Shown: positions 45,301-53,914 of the stretch, one piece after another
Numbering within the stretch: position 1 is the first letter of the stretch
Layout: every line of letters starts with the position of its first letter
Assembly: GCA_048213135.1 (NCBI GenBank)
Contig: PS015010.1
Coordinates: 1,922,001-1,986,000, forward strand
Direction: 5' to 3'
Length of the DNA: 64,000 nt
Origin: Reclinomonas americana ATCC 50394
Lineage: Eukaryota > Jakobida > Jakobea > Jakobida
Made by a program: the position numbers and the translations under genes
The notes under the pieces: model-generated
The model's database searches: none
The model's input: the letters and a program-made list of their open reading frames with translations, nothing else
What the model was told of the DNA's origin: nothing

Positions 45301-46012
45301 GTTCCACGGAAAGGCAAACACCGGTATCCATTTTGCAGAGGATGTAGATGTCCTCAAAATCTTCGCAAAGGTTGCGATGCTGCATAAGCGCATCCTTTAC
45401 AAGTTTGATGATATCGTCTGTATATTTTTTCTTTTCCGCCTGTGTCCTGAAATCTTTATCGGGGTCTTTTTCTGTCTCAATATATACATGATACAATCCG
45501 TTGAGAAAACTAACGCAGGTGTCCTGTGACAGTGGACTGGTTGCGGCCTGCGGGTTGGGAACTGTGCCGGGAATATGATCGCCCGGCTGGTTGGGGATTA
45601 CAACGGCGGCCCGCCTGCAAATGTCTTTTATATCGATAGCCGGTTCAAGCCAGGCATTTCTTACCCCCGGAATATCGATAAGCAGTTTGCGGTAATCGGC
45701 AATGGTAAGCGGGTTGCAACTGAGTATCTGTGCCGGTGTAAAAAAGTTATCATCGGGTGATGCGTCTGCGGGGTCACGGGCGAGTATATCTTCAACAGGA
45801 AGATTGGTACGGTATCCCAGGTCGAGCAACGCATAACAAAGCACTTCCAGGATGGTGATGCCCGGATCGTGCACATTATGATCGGTCCATATCTTACCCG
45901 ATAACCGGCCCAGGTAATCGATGCCCTCGCTTCTGAGTTTTTCAAAATCGAGGTAGGCCGGGAAGCCGGAGTTGTTTTTGCTGATGGTAATATGTTTTTG
46001 CTCAGTGGCCAT
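39332..46012 (-). CDS. Giant eCIS baseplate protein (Afp12/Pvc12-like), 2226 aa
   Basis: The N-terminus (about residues 20-130) has the family's baseplate signature: LSGKIWTDHNVHDPGITILE, VLCYALLDLGYRT, and ADYRKLLIDIPGVRNAWLEP. It is much longer than the roughly 1000-residue Afp12. A middle zone (about 830-1750) contains repeated modules of the form RYQAVLQ-x-DG...SAAFYTTREETEKAI, resembling YegP/DUF1508-type units. A Cys-rich stretch follows (about 1680-1980, for example CHIAWKGNCCYPSC and HCDRDCDCRKDAKLC). The C-terminus has a Pro/Lys-rich linker and a helical tail. It is followed by the tape-measure gene and preceded (9 nt) by the Afp11-like gene. Confidence 0.82.
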   Translation of the reverse strand: MATEQKHITISKNNSGFPAYLDFEKLRSEGIDYLGRLSGKIWTDHNVHDPGITILEVLCYALLDLGYRTNLPVEDILARDPADASPDDNFFTPAQILSCNPLTIADYRKLLIDIPGVRNAWLEPAIDIKDICRRAAVVIPNQPGDHIPGTVPNPQAATSPLSQDTCVSFLNGLYHVYIETEKDPDKDFRTQAEKKKYTDDIIKLVKDALMQHRNLCEDFEDIYILCKMDTGVCLSVELEDTADAENVYLDIATHLREFLSPAPKFYTLPQLLDKGKAIEDIFAGRPYSPESHGFVDTDELENLQLKKEIHTSDVYNVIFDVEGVKKISRLELKSCGKDCPGDDKTKRSHWKFNLPKNHIPSFSIACSGIEFTRNGLPVNVDTQKFETLLALNFSHNGKVKYALPSPYLDNPIPNGIYHSDLEDYYSIQHDFPRVYGIGEGELPDDASDERKAQALQLKGYLLFFDQMLANYLSQLKHIRQLFALKSPAGIKDQHTYFLNTLKTVPEMEKLLRFGSAGSDTALGVNGTVLVFPVSREDWELVNTTLRMGEELLRSFTPYQFNSLTSLEEATALLRDGLEDEKEITTKAWRTFDDCWLFTLSPAEAGYVLLGAKMCATETEALQQAASVQYTGLFDGNYRSFLMNGSGYSFNIELNIASYTDYLGMLVESDELYISRRKKFLSHLLSRFAEKFTDFALLNWKSGSERTAVGNMERFLTQYDDISRNRGRGYDYLEGGWNNDNISGFEKKIKALAGMSSLKKDYLCHFTVDLYDEQFILDLSKAGIAAFCIYEKYDLQADALQAAADMVSAMKDAGNYKVVYQPDKKQYQLQLHYGATQPAVHAVTFSNSNSADELVAYLSQGTSQQAPANTVLEYSWNWKGELSNSDGKIIRLAADVWHTEKQAQDGIKKLLPKINIPKAWQAAEKDGGLVFHHDKRNSDTHRFIDLAGFNIDISDTIIGKPGMFTYDVLDKDTNSFKISPSVDFETGEQAREHCADVLTAAADRANFIIKLDKENRRYQAVLQQDGVDVAASAAFYTTREETEKAIAHMSGTIARHLYTLGLVKTPASWKFRYRLGYEAAHAFEFYSVPEYKSFDEATAASSAFHGGILNLGLKENAKQLQIVPLKDKQLPAVAMEIAEKDTRLPAIRTEWEQQQQIAKLAAVKDPRELATWVAVDGVNQQGTYVYKLVNKNRVPAFFTQPFAAEDTAWDQRKIVASLSKNMIRKIPQVCLGGDIFSEVIDRDNNLRYRYQVKLHNQHDAAGKELVLFGSVQAYGSEEEAYKAFQDHYLHILTMAAEVSSYGKQISLVPVEVPVTGDCMASDAVVYVPAATLKWLLDKFGATWMTNLAGYLATYPIKVIDSDSEKFACLFCKTYEPKVGDCKGKPGKWVYYFTLPVNDSPKLKNVQGHWQSTGYHETPGAAMEDFLYFVRLLKYTGNYYVDCGCAGQENASAADCVSVYAYRIFIREVLAQSIDWFTTKEQAWGKEGIEKFICAVQSGNAFRNYLRRTDCCYSFYVTCGSGLLDHPCKYDTEKQRDEAIQLLYDNMQVYSKNKSYSVSPSGNVIVLNDFSGKPFANVQPGKITERDFCDIYIRLAETIMTTDTTVDYTKDGHLSAGTGTDGIHISSVEQRILKDDQEIAKWKTEWLFILKNWACHYPIVRVQLNPGAGENEKPVYKYCIEIKLPGFNSCMEDAGLNKPCGCDEKPGAGEGYCHIAWKGNCCYPSCSLALEAYEKALQLLAQKSFYHPVFDCECHSFGIALHIQQSRLVTVRGEQGTTATAGQWVSDIIAVNPQCYDTTKEVCIAVDTARQLVNSEGLHLAEHILLRPHCDRDCDCRKDAKLCTAGCSFPPYKIDDDDPCSSLPGSVCFEPGADPYSFIVTIALPAWSARFRDAGSRSVIENYLYREAPAHVLLRILWLKPRDFCEFEFMFKKWNQWLTGTTACGDRFDRCDFLHLLFDRTYDCLDECTDCQPCKEPALVPVNDCFKNGRPSLKENPNGFVNQVHDIYCLPRYCDRGTVPVPLPAPGSTLPQVKRKVQLPPAQPVVAEIKKMPVEKKEDKAVDVKVTPVAEAKVPDQRQRAQVINTRMKRYQKLAAQVLEHSKGNPSASKMQALLSGNEPSADAIDKLAVEIIQNKKPAVRGAKILNSHQQLDLLQAAICYYLDKVSFNGKDPTKLAQLQKTVTRLVKAGIDVQHISNYWDAAEIEKYEPGMDTEAVKQLLSANKKKK

Positions 46013-46021
46013 AATTCATCT

Positions 46022-49000
46022 TTAATCTTTTCCGGTGTCTTTACAATAATCCGTAACAGGGATAGCCGTATGATCACAACATGACCCGGTACCCTGCCCG
46101 GTGGCGTCTTTACATTCGCACCATTGCTCACAGTCCTGCTGGTCGATACATACATCGATATTACCGGCTACGAGTATGCTTCGGGGCGTGATGGGAACAA
46201 CCTCATTTGCATCACCGCTGGTACTGATGTTCTTACCGCTTTCGGTGTGCACCATTTTCAGGTCGGTGATATAATCGATATACCCTCTCGATTCCAGGAA
46301 GCGGATCATATCTGAACGGTTAACAGACTGCCCGAATGCCAGTTTATCATATTCGCCAATGGCCCAGGGTGCGAGGAATTCACTGATGTCTTTTTTCAGT
46401 TCTTCCTTGTAATACACTTCATCTTTGCCCGGTAATAATTTCACACGCAGACAGAAGTCCACTTTTTCATAACGGGGGTTCATGATGCGTAACCTGACAA
46501 AAGGAGAAACTACTTTTTTTAACCCCGCTTCAATGGCTTCCAACAGGCTTACCGGCGCTTTGGGTTCAAAGGAGCGTGCCGCTTTCAACTGGTTGAGATC
46601 GGGAATAACCGCTAACAGTACATATCCCGGTGCAACAGGAAAATCGTTGACGTACCTGTTGGCATTGAGCGCATAACTATGGTTGATGCATTTTACTTTG
46701 TATACCTGCGGGAACAGTTCAAGAACGATGCGTTCATAATCGAATTTTTGGATGGCCCTGTTCTTATGCCGCAGCAATTCGCTTACGCGGATATAAAAAT
46801 GCTGTTCCGCTTCCGGCACCCTGCCTCCAAAGGAGTCATAGGGCTGTTCCGTCTTTTTCACCAGCGCATCGGCCTCTTTCAGTTTAGCCACAGAACCCGC
46901 TGGCAGCGGGGCCGCCAAGCGAAGCAGGTCATTTTCCGGCGCAGCGGTAAAAGTTGCTTTAACCGCCTGGGTATGTACACCAATGATCTCGCTTACCGAC
47001 CGGCTGTTGCCAGGTATAGCCGCCCTGATCCAATGCAGCCCTTTGGGAAGGATGCTGTTCTCATTCGTCATGTTAGCCGGCAATGCCAGTTTCACAATGC
47101 CCGAAGTGGTCAATCCGTTGGTATCATCATCCAGCACTTCAAAACCGGTACGTAATAATTTCCAGATGTTGTTCTCCAGGTAATACCATTGCAGTTCTTC
47201 CCGCTCCGATTCGGAATCGGCTGTTGCTTCTGCCAACTGGAAAAGAATATTCAGGTTGCTGCCGGGTTTGCAGTCTTTCAAACCCAGGAACAGGTTGCCC
47301 TCGTCGCAAAATACGGGGAAAAGTGAGGGTTGCAGCTCCAGTTCTTCGGCTTTGTATGTGCCTGTGTAAGGGTAGAGATGTACCAAGTCGATGTCGGCAG
47401 CTACAGCTGTGGCTTTATAGTCGAGCGAAATATTTTTGATGATGGGCGTCCAGGGTTCGTTGGGGATCAGTACAGAAAGTTTATCAACCAGTTTCCCGGT
47501 AAATACATCAAAGAAACTTAAGGTGGTTTCAATCTCGGTGAGTTTATTCCTCAGGTTCTGGGCTCTTGTTTTTGCAGTCTGGCTGTTGGATACCGCGCTG
47601 GCCAGTGGCGTGGAAATGGAAGGGGTGAATTCCGCTGCGGTGATGGTAACGCCTCCCGGGCTTCCGCCAAGACGTGCGTTATCCGTTGCTGATTTGACTG
47701 CGTCTACATTCGTTTTCGTATTTGTTGTTGCGGTTACGGCATCCGTTGCCAACTGATCCAGTTGTACCAGTTTGGGTGCAATACCTTCAAATACAATGAC
47801 AGTATTACCGGCTGATAAATAAGTGGCGTCTTCCAGGAAGCTGTTCGGGAATTTACCAAGCGCCATCATTTGCCGGGCAAGAATGTACGCGTAGTCTTTA
47901 TGCAGGAAATCCTGGTTTTGCAGGTTCAGCCTGATGAAACCATTGAGTGTGGATGGATTCAACTGTTCCTGCTTGGCCTGGTCGATCCGGAAAGCGGGAC
48001 TGCTGCCGTTGATATAGGCATTGGCAATATGAATCGTCTGCTCGGCCGGGTTAAGGGGGTTACAAAATCCCGCGGCTGTATCCTTCCTGAAAAGCGGCCT
48101 GTTGAAATCGTGCGTCTCCGGGTTTTGTATAAGGTTATTGGGAACCGGTGGATTGGGAACGGTGTAGTCTTTTTCCTTTTTCCATTTGCCGTCTTCGAGC
48201 AGGGCCACATTCACCTGGAAGTCATTTTCATTCAGACCATACTTGGTTTGGTCAGCTTTGTTTACCCAGTACGCTTTATAGTACTCATTAAAACTAACGG
48301 GCTTGTCTTTCCAGGAAAGATTGATATACACATCATCCCATTTTTTTCCGAATACTTCTTTACTGCCGATATAAAAACTGGGACCGGCCAGGTTTTTAGG
48401 CACTCCGGGTTTAACAGGATTAACCAGGTCGAAACCGATAACGCTGGGCCGGGTGCCGAAAGGATATATGGGAGATGCCGTATCCTGCAGGCTCTCATCA
48501 TTCTGTACAATAAAATCCTTTAAGCCGCATACTTCCACATTGATCTTTGTTGATGCCGGAAGCACTTTTACATTCCTGAAAAAATGATAAAGAGAAACAG
48601 GTTGTGTTGTCTTTTCCGGTTGCCTTTCGCAACACTGCAGTTGTGCAGACGCCGCCAGGGAATGCAGTATTTTTATCTTATCATCCAGTTCTATTTTCGC
48701 TACGGGTAAAGTGGTATTGAAGTCTTCCTTCAGGTTTTCGGCGTTGTAAAAAGTCACCGGCTTATGTTCAGGTTGCAATACCGCGGTTATGGCCAGTGTA
48801 AACAGGCGGGTGGCCGGGTTGTAATTCTGAATGGAGGCCACCACGCTGCCGGCGGCATCCTCATAGGGAGATATCCATTTATCCTCGCCGCTGAAAACGA
48901 CGTTCAGCGGTTTCCGTGGCTTAACAATATCGTCCAGTGCTTTTTTCTCTTCGGCACTCAATGGTGCTTTCATGGTACCCCACTCCTGCTGGGTGAACAG

Positions 49001-50671
49001 GGCGTCGTATTTCTTCTCTTTCGTTTCACAGTAACAGGTATTACCGTCTTTATCATTACGTGTATGCGTAACCGTCAGCCATCCGTCGACGATATCCTGT
49101 AGTTTTTTACTGATCCCGGCTTCCACGGCGGCGGCAAGTATGTCCCTGCTGATATAAAAATAGCTGCTGTTTAAAGCTGTCGCTACCTGTGTCACCAGCA
49201 GTTCCGCTCCGACAAAGGGTGGATATTCCACTTTTTTTGTCTTATTCTTTCCGGGACCTCTACGCTGGTCATCACAGCAGGTATTCTGCGTCCCCGGTTT
49301 GGGCAGCAGGGACTGGCAATAGTTACTATCGAGCTGGCACGACAGGGAGATGTTGATCTCCCGTTTACCTCCATTCAGCAGCAGTACCGGGGAGGCCAGC
49401 AGGAAACCCAGCCTGGCGCCGGGGTATGGAAGAATAAATTTGTTTTCCGGGTCGGCATACTTGCTCCATTTAGCGCCCAGTGCGGCACGGGACGGCAGCA
49501 CGTCATCGGCAAATGCCTTTTCGATTCCATCGGCCTTTGTAACATCAGGGGCCATATAAACGCCTTCAAGTAAAGCGGCATCACCTGTAACCTGGTTGTT
49601 CAGGAAAAGTATTTTCTGCTCAGCAATCTTTGTCTTATTAACAACGATTTCATCATCGGTGGCGAATAATACTTCCGCTTTGTTGTTGTCTTTACCATCT
49701 TTAAACAACAGGCCTTTTTTCAGCAGGTATTTTTCCAGCTGCTGCTGTATCTCAAACACCAGGTGTACTTTATCGGGTACCGCCGGGCCGGGTTTGAGCA
49801 GCAATACCTGTTTATAGAAAAAGTCAAGGTGTTTACGGGTATAGCTGTTGAGGTCGCCCTGCAGGTAGCGGAACAATTGGAGGAAGGCAAAAAGCAACGC
49901 CAGGTGTGGTGTGTGTCTTTCTTTCAGTTCTTCTTTCAGTGGCAGCAGGCTTTGCTGTATGCTGAGTTCGGCGGAAGTAGAAAAGATGCGGATCACATCC
50001 AGGAAGGATTGCACCAGTTGAAAGACTTTACCGTACAACACCTGCAGCCTCTTTCTTTTCGTATTGCCCCAGGTTTTAAAATCATCATCTGTTTCCCTGA
50101 GATCACTGCTGACGAGGCCCCAGGTCTTATTATCAAAAAGCGGGTTGAAATTAAAATTCCGGGTACAGAACCATTTGGTGCCGTCATTGGCGTAACGAAT
50201 AAATTCTTTTACAGGGTCAGACAACTTATCCCTTACCAGTTGTTCCATCGCCGTTTCCAACGGAAGCGCTGATCCCTGTATGAGTTGCTGCCAGCCATTG
50301 ATCTTTAGTATGATACCGTTATAGGTATAACTCAGCAGGAGTTGCAATCCCGCTGCGGAAGGCTTCTTGTCAAATTTCTTTTTATAACCCAGGAGTTTTT
50401 TCTCAACCGCCGCCCTGTCGTACCGGATGATGGAAGCAATACTGAAAGGCAAACTCTTACGAAAAAAAGGCTGCCAGTCGCTCACCTGTAATTGTTCGTC
50501 GTAATAATTGACATGGCGGGATAACTGGATGAAGAAATCCAGCAGGTCGGCGAGTGACCGTGCATCCACGCTTGCCGTACCCGACAGCAGGTCTTCATTC
50601 AGCCGTTGCCGCTGGCTTACGCCGGGATCAGACTGGAAAGGATGAATCAATTGTTGACAATCCGGTATCAT
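46022..50671 (-). CDS. eCIS baseplate J-like protein (Afp11/Pvc11, gp6-like), 1549 aa
   Basis: The C-terminal third (about residues 1280-1530) is a baseplate J-type wedge domain: FYIRVSELLRHKNRAIQKFD, YERIVLELFPQVYKVKCINH, YVLLAVIPDL and GQSVNRSDMIRFLESRGYID. The N-terminal two-thirds is helical then beta-rich, with an acidic Cys-containing insertion near 430-470 and a Cys-rich end (CIDQQDCEQWCECKD). Wedge proteins of this type form the baseplate ring. It is located between gp25 and the Afp12-like gene, the normal eCIS order. Confidence 0.85.
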   Translation of the reverse strand: MIPDCQQLIHPFQSDPGVSQRQRLNEDLLSGTASVDARSLADLLDFFIQLSRHVNYYDEQLQVSDWQPFFRKSLPFSIASIIRYDRAAVEKKLLGYKKKFDKKPSAAGLQLLLSYTYNGIILKINGWQQLIQGSALPLETAMEQLVRDKLSDPVKEFIRYANDGTKWFCTRNFNFNPLFDNKTWGLVSSDLRETDDDFKTWGNTKRKRLQVLYGKVFQLVQSFLDVIRIFSTSAELSIQQSLLPLKEELKERHTPHLALLFAFLQLFRYLQGDLNSYTRKHLDFFYKQVLLLKPGPAVPDKVHLVFEIQQQLEKYLLKKGLLFKDGKDNNKAEVLFATDDEIVVNKTKIAEQKILFLNNQVTGDAALLEGVYMAPDVTKADGIEKAFADDVLPSRAALGAKWSKYADPENKFILPYPGARLGFLLASPVLLLNGGKREINISLSCQLDSNYCQSLLPKPGTQNTCCDDQRRGPGKNKTKKVEYPPFVGAELLVTQVATALNSSYFYISRDILAAAVEAGISKKLQDIVDGWLTVTHTRNDKDGNTCYCETKEKKYDALFTQQEWGTMKAPLSAEEKKALDDIVKPRKPLNVVFSGEDKWISPYEDAAGSVVASIQNYNPATRLFTLAITAVLQPEHKPVTFYNAENLKEDFNTTLPVAKIELDDKIKILHSLAASAQLQCCERQPEKTTQPVSLYHFFRNVKVLPASTKINVEVCGLKDFIVQNDESLQDTASPIYPFGTRPSVIGFDLVNPVKPGVPKNLAGPSFYIGSKEVFGKKWDDVYINLSWKDKPVSFNEYYKAYWVNKADQTKYGLNENDFQVNVALLEDGKWKKEKDYTVPNPPVPNNLIQNPETHDFNRPLFRKDTAAGFCNPLNPAEQTIHIANAYINGSSPAFRIDQAKQEQLNPSTLNGFIRLNLQNQDFLHKDYAYILARQMMALGKFPNSFLEDATYLSAGNTVIVFEGIAPKLVQLDQLATDAVTATTNTKTNVDAVKSATDNARLGGSPGGVTITAAEFTPSISTPLASAVSNSQTAKTRAQNLRNKLTEIETTLSFFDVFTGKLVDKLSVLIPNEPWTPIIKNISLDYKATAVAADIDLVHLYPYTGTYKAEELELQPSLFPVFCDEGNLFLGLKDCKPGSNLNILFQLAEATADSESEREELQWYYLENNIWKLLRTGFEVLDDDTNGLTTSGIVKLALPANMTNENSILPKGLHWIRAAIPGNSRSVSEIIGVHTQAVKATFTAAPENDLLRLAAPLPAGSVAKLKEADALVKKTEQPYDSFGGRVPEAEQHFYIRVSELLRHKNRAIQKFDYERIVLELFPQVYKVKCINHSYALNANRYVNDFPVAPGYVLLAVIPDLNQLKAARSFEPKAPVSLLEAIEAGLKKVVSPFVRLRIMNPRYEKVDFCLRVKLLPGKDEVYYKEELKKDISEFLAPWAIGEYDKLAFGQSVNRSDMIRFLESRGYIDYITDLKMVHTESGKNISTSGDANEVVPITPRSILVAGNIDVCIDQQDCEQWCECKDATGQGTGSCCDHTAIPVTDYCKDTGKD

Positions 50672-50688
50672 AAATTATTATCCCTGTT

Positions 50689-51111
50689 TTATACCTGTCT
50701 TAAGGCTTCATTTTTATAATAGTCGTACACATAATTGAATCTCGAGTTCGTTCCGGGTATGGTATACTCCACGATAATGGTAAATTTCCCTTCCAGCAGG
50801 TCGGGAGAATCGTCGCCGGCAACATCTATCCGCTCCGCCGTTATCCTCGGTTCATAATACAGGATGGCGTTACTTACTCTTTCTTTGATATAACCAATGG
50901 TAGAACTGCTCAGCGATTCAAAAAGGAACTCTTCCAGGTTGCAGCCATACTTGGGTTGCATCACTCTTTCGCCAAGCGTTGTTGACAGCAGGATGTTAAG
51001 GCTTTGATTGATGTCTTCCACGTTGCTTACCATTTCCACTGAGCCGGTATCCTTGCTGAATGCCGGCGGGAAAGACCAGCCTGTCCCTAAAAAGTTTTGC
51101 GTATTGCTCAT
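50689..51111 (-). CDS. gp25-like baseplate/sheath-initiator protein
   Basis: The 140-residue product starting MSNTQNFLGTGWSFPPAF has the GPW/gp25 pattern: DINQSLNILLSTTLGERVMQPKYGCNLEEFLFE, then helical ERVSNAILYYEPRI and beta-rich end. gp25 links the baseplate wedge to the first sheath ring. The ATG at 51111 was preferred over 51135, which would overlap the PAAR gene and add non-family residues. Confidence 0.92.
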   Translation of the reverse strand: MSNTQNFLGTGWSFPPAFSKDTGSVEMVSNVEDINQSLNILLSTTLGERVMQPKYGCNLEEFLFESLSSSTIGYIKERVSNAILYYEPRITAERIDVAGDDSPDLLEGKFTIIVEYTIPGTNSRFNYVYDYYKNEALRQV

Positions 51112-51127
51112 AATCAACCTGTTTATT

Positions 51128-51421
51128 TTAACCACCGATCTGCACTGTAGGCAGGCCGGCTATTATTACACCTCCGTGTGAAGTAAGGTCACCCTGCCGG
51201 GCCGCGGGTTTCCCACCTATAAATACAGTGGATGAACCTTTCGCGATCGTATCGGGAGGGCCTACGCATACCAGCATATCACCCACCACTGCAGCCGGCA
51301 GGCCTCCTATCAGAACGGTAGCCACGCATGGGCCGGATACGGGTCCGCCTACATGCGGCACGGGTCCCGGGTTCACCATCGGGCAGGTATGCATATCGCT
51401 TAGTCTTGCTGCTGAAGGCAT
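51128..51421 (-). CDS. PAAR-domain spike tip protein
   Basis: The 97-residue protein has the Gly/Pro repeats of PAAR cones: HTCPMVNPGPVPHVGGPV, GGLPAAVVGDMLVCVGPPDT, GGKPAARQGDLTSHGG. The His and Cys residues that bind the tip metal are present. It caps the VgrG-like spike; it ends 16 nt before gp25 and begins 5 nt after the spike gene. Confidence 0.93.
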   Translation of the reverse strand: MPSAARLSDMHTCPMVNPGPVPHVGGPVSGPCVATVLIGGLPAAVVGDMLVCVGPPDTIAKGSSTVFIGGKPAARQGDLTSHGGVIIAGLPTVQIGG

Positions 51422-51426
51422 GATCG

Positions 51427-53202
51427 TTAATTTATTTTTACAAGAGACCCCTGTATTTCGGTAATGCCCGATGAAGTCAGTTTGGTCATCGCTCCCTGGA
51501 GCGCCAGGCTGCCGTCTGCTTTTACCGACAGGTTCAAACCTCCGATCGTCAGCGTGGCGCCTGCCTTAAGCGACAGGTTAATGCCCGCTTCAATGTCCAC
51601 ATTCTTCGGGCTGCTCAGCTTTACACCGGCAGGATCCATCGTTACTTTATTCTGGTTCTGGTCTTTTATTTCGATTGTCTTTCCCTGCTCATCGAGTTTA
51701 ATACTGTTACCGGCAGGTGTGTCAATTGTGATGGTTTTTGTCTGGTCATGAAAATGAACACGCATTTTACTGCGGGTAAATATTCCTTTTTCATGGTTCT
51801 CGTCTTTACCCGGCAGCGGCGCGGGTTTGGCACTGCTGTTGAGTTGTCCCAGTACGATGGCATCATTCGGGTCATCGTTAATAAACCCTACGATCACTTC
51901 ATCATCTATTTCGGGACGGAAGAAAGTGCCGCGCTGGTTACCTGCATCCAGGCAGGCTACCCTTGACCAGGTGCCCTGCGCATTGTTATCGATCACGGGT
52001 ATCTTTACGAGTATGCGATCCTCGCCATTGGGATCGTTTGCAAGCTGTACCACTTTTCCTATCTGCAAACCATGTATGCCACCCATCAACCCCGCGCTGA
52101 GCGGGTCGGCGATATCTTTATATACTGCCGCGTACCGCTCGGCATCAAGACCAAACTGTATGTGTGTTTCCCATAATCCTTTTCCCACTTCATGCGTTAC
52201 GGCTGTAACAAAAGCATTGCCTTTATACCGGTCGCCAACGCCTTCCAGTTTGACCATATCGCCTGGTTTTACACCCGAGAAGCCGGTGATCCTCGCCCTG
52301 CCCTTTATCTTGGCCATGCGGCTGCGCAGGAGAGCGCCATCGGTCCACGACTGAAGTTCCTGTTCGGTTACATAACCACTGTGGCGCATATCGTAATGTT
52401 CCAAGCCAATCGCTTCTGCCAGTTTACTGCCTTCGAGGTTCCCATGTTGTTTGAAGGCCGACGCTTCGGAAGTTTCCGCGTCAAACAATTGCTGGTTGGC
52501 ATAATCCCATGAAAATGCTTTTACACTTTTCCACTGAAAACGGGCATCCATTTCAGCTTCAAACTCCATGATGGAACTGCCATACGTAAGCTGTAAAACC
52601 GGCGCTGCGGACGTATCGGGTTTGGCCATCTTTACTTTTCCATCTTCCACATTCACCAGCATGCCATTGGCTTCAGCCCGCAGCAGCAGGAAGTCCCAGT
52701 CGCTGATATGATGCTGTACCATTTCTTTGTGTAACACGGCTGTTGTTTCCGCATCCGCACTAAGACCCGGGTACCTGCCAACAAGGTCATCTGCCACCTG
52801 GTTGTCCTTTACATTTTCATGATACCTGCTTTTACGGCCGATGGTCATCTTCACGGCTTCATCACGACACTCCACATGCAGCTCTGTATTACCATTTTCT
52901 TTTACCCTGATGGCCTGTCGGGTGATGATGCCTTTGAAGACCTGCTGGTTGTTGCCGTCGTATCCCACTTTCACCACTACTTTTTTTCCGGGTATGAGAT
53001 CATCTGTATTACTGATGTCGAAACTTTGTTCTGCGGCTTCACCATCGCGGAATGACATCTTCACCACAGGTATGCGGTTGATCTCTTTCACCACAACAAG
53101 TGATAACAATTCATACGCCGGGTTCAGCGCCTGTCCTTCGACCTGCACATCATAACTGGCAACATCATGCGCCGATGGGTTGGGTATGATGAGTTCTTCC
53201 AT
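51427..53202 (-). CDS. VgrG/gpV-like central spike protein
   Basis: The 591-residue protein has a gp27-like ring part (about 1-370) and a gp5-like OB-fold plus beta-helix needle. Visible marks include FSGVKPGDMVKLEGVGDRYKGNAFVTAVTHEV, GRVxx-like IGKVVQLANDPNGEDRILVKIPV, DEVIVGFINDDPNDAIVLGQL and a repetitive needle end (DQNQNKVTMDPAGVKLSSPK... IEAGINLSLKAGATLTIGGLNL). It is the puncturing device with PAAR next to it. Confidence 0.93.
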   Translation of the reverse strand: MEELIIPNPSAHDVASYDVQVEGQALNPAYELLSLVVVKEINRIPVVKMSFRDGEAAEQSFDISNTDDLIPGKKVVVKVGYDGNNQQVFKGIITRQAIRVKENGNTELHVECRDEAVKMTIGRKSRYHENVKDNQVADDLVGRYPGLSADAETTAVLHKEMVQHHISDWDFLLLRAEANGMLVNVEDGKVKMAKPDTSAAPVLQLTYGSSIMEFEAEMDARFQWKSVKAFSWDYANQQLFDAETSEASAFKQHGNLEGSKLAEAIGLEHYDMRHSGYVTEQELQSWTDGALLRSRMAKIKGRARITGFSGVKPGDMVKLEGVGDRYKGNAFVTAVTHEVGKGLWETHIQFGLDAERYAAVYKDIADPLSAGLMGGIHGLQIGKVVQLANDPNGEDRILVKIPVIDNNAQGTWSRVACLDAGNQRGTFFRPEIDDEVIVGFINDDPNDAIVLGQLNSSAKPAPLPGKDENHEKGIFTRSKMRVHFHDQTKTITIDTPAGNSIKLDEQGKTIEIKDQNQNKVTMDPAGVKLSSPKNVDIEAGINLSLKAGATLTIGGLNLSVKADGSLALQGAMTKLTSSGITEIQGSLVKIN

Positions 53203-53203
53203 A

Positions 53204-53914
53204 TCAGGCTTCGTTTTTATCGAATGGCGGGAAATACAGGTCAGTTCCGGGTTTCACCTGCCGCAGCGTGGTGAGCCCATTGGCTTTTCCTACTTCCATA
53301 AAATATTTTGGATCCTTATAGATTGAATTGGTGAGCAGGTCGAGCCGGTCACTCTGTTTAAACTTCCGGTAATGGGTAAGGTCAGGGGAAGAAGCTTTCG
53401 ATTCTGCCAGCAGTACTTCCCTTGATTTGTGGGCCAGGAAGGTAGCGCTTACTTTTACCCGCAACGGAGACCCATCGGGTTCAAACAAATTATAATTGAG
53501 TTCAAGATTGGAAAGCACACCTTTGAAATTCATGTCGGTACCCCAGAATACGATCAGGAAACGCGGCCGGTGAATATTGCCATCAAAATTGTAACAGCAG
53601 TTCTTCAGGTCCTCTACCTGGTCGTGTACTTTTCTTTTGATATAGTCCTTCTTATCACCACCATAACCTTCTACAATATGGGTTCCGTCAAGAATGAATT
53701 CCAGTCTCAGCTCTTCGGGTTCGGTCGATTTATATTTCACTTCAGCACCGGGTTTGCCGTGCCCGCCTGAACTGTCGGCATTCACCTTGAAGGTTTGCGT
53801 AAAAGATTCAGGATTGATGGGTGTAGCAAATTCCTTGCTCTTATCCTCTCCCGAAAAATCCCTGTTCTCGAACGAACGGATCACCAGCTTTTCCAGTTTT
53901 TTTCTATCGCTCAT
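53204..53914 (-). CDS. CIS tube/spike adaptor with LysM-like end (Afp7-like)
   Basis: The 236-residue protein has a tube-like N-terminal domain with PINPESFTQTFKVNAD and LRLEFILDGTHIVEGYGG. A LysM-like C-terminal module (about 180-230) has HYRKFKQSDRLDLLTNSIYKDP and VGKANGLTTLRQVKPGTDLYFPP. LysM-type proteins of this sort connect spike and inner tube in eCIS. It begins inside the end of the DUF5908 gene (11-nt overlap) and ends 1 nt before the spike gene. Confidence 0.87.
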   Translation of the reverse strand: MSDRKKLEKLVIRSFENRDFSGEDKSKEFATPINPESFTQTFKVNADSSGGHGKPGAEVKYKSTEPEELRLEFILDGTHIVEGYGGDKKDYIKRKVHDQVEDLKNCCYNFDGNIHRPRFLIVFWGTDMNFKGVLSNLELNYNLFEPDGSPLRVKVSATFLAHKSREVLLAESKASSPDLTHYRKFKQSDRLDLLTNSIYKDPKYFMEVGKANGLTTLRQVKPGTDLYFPPFDKNEA

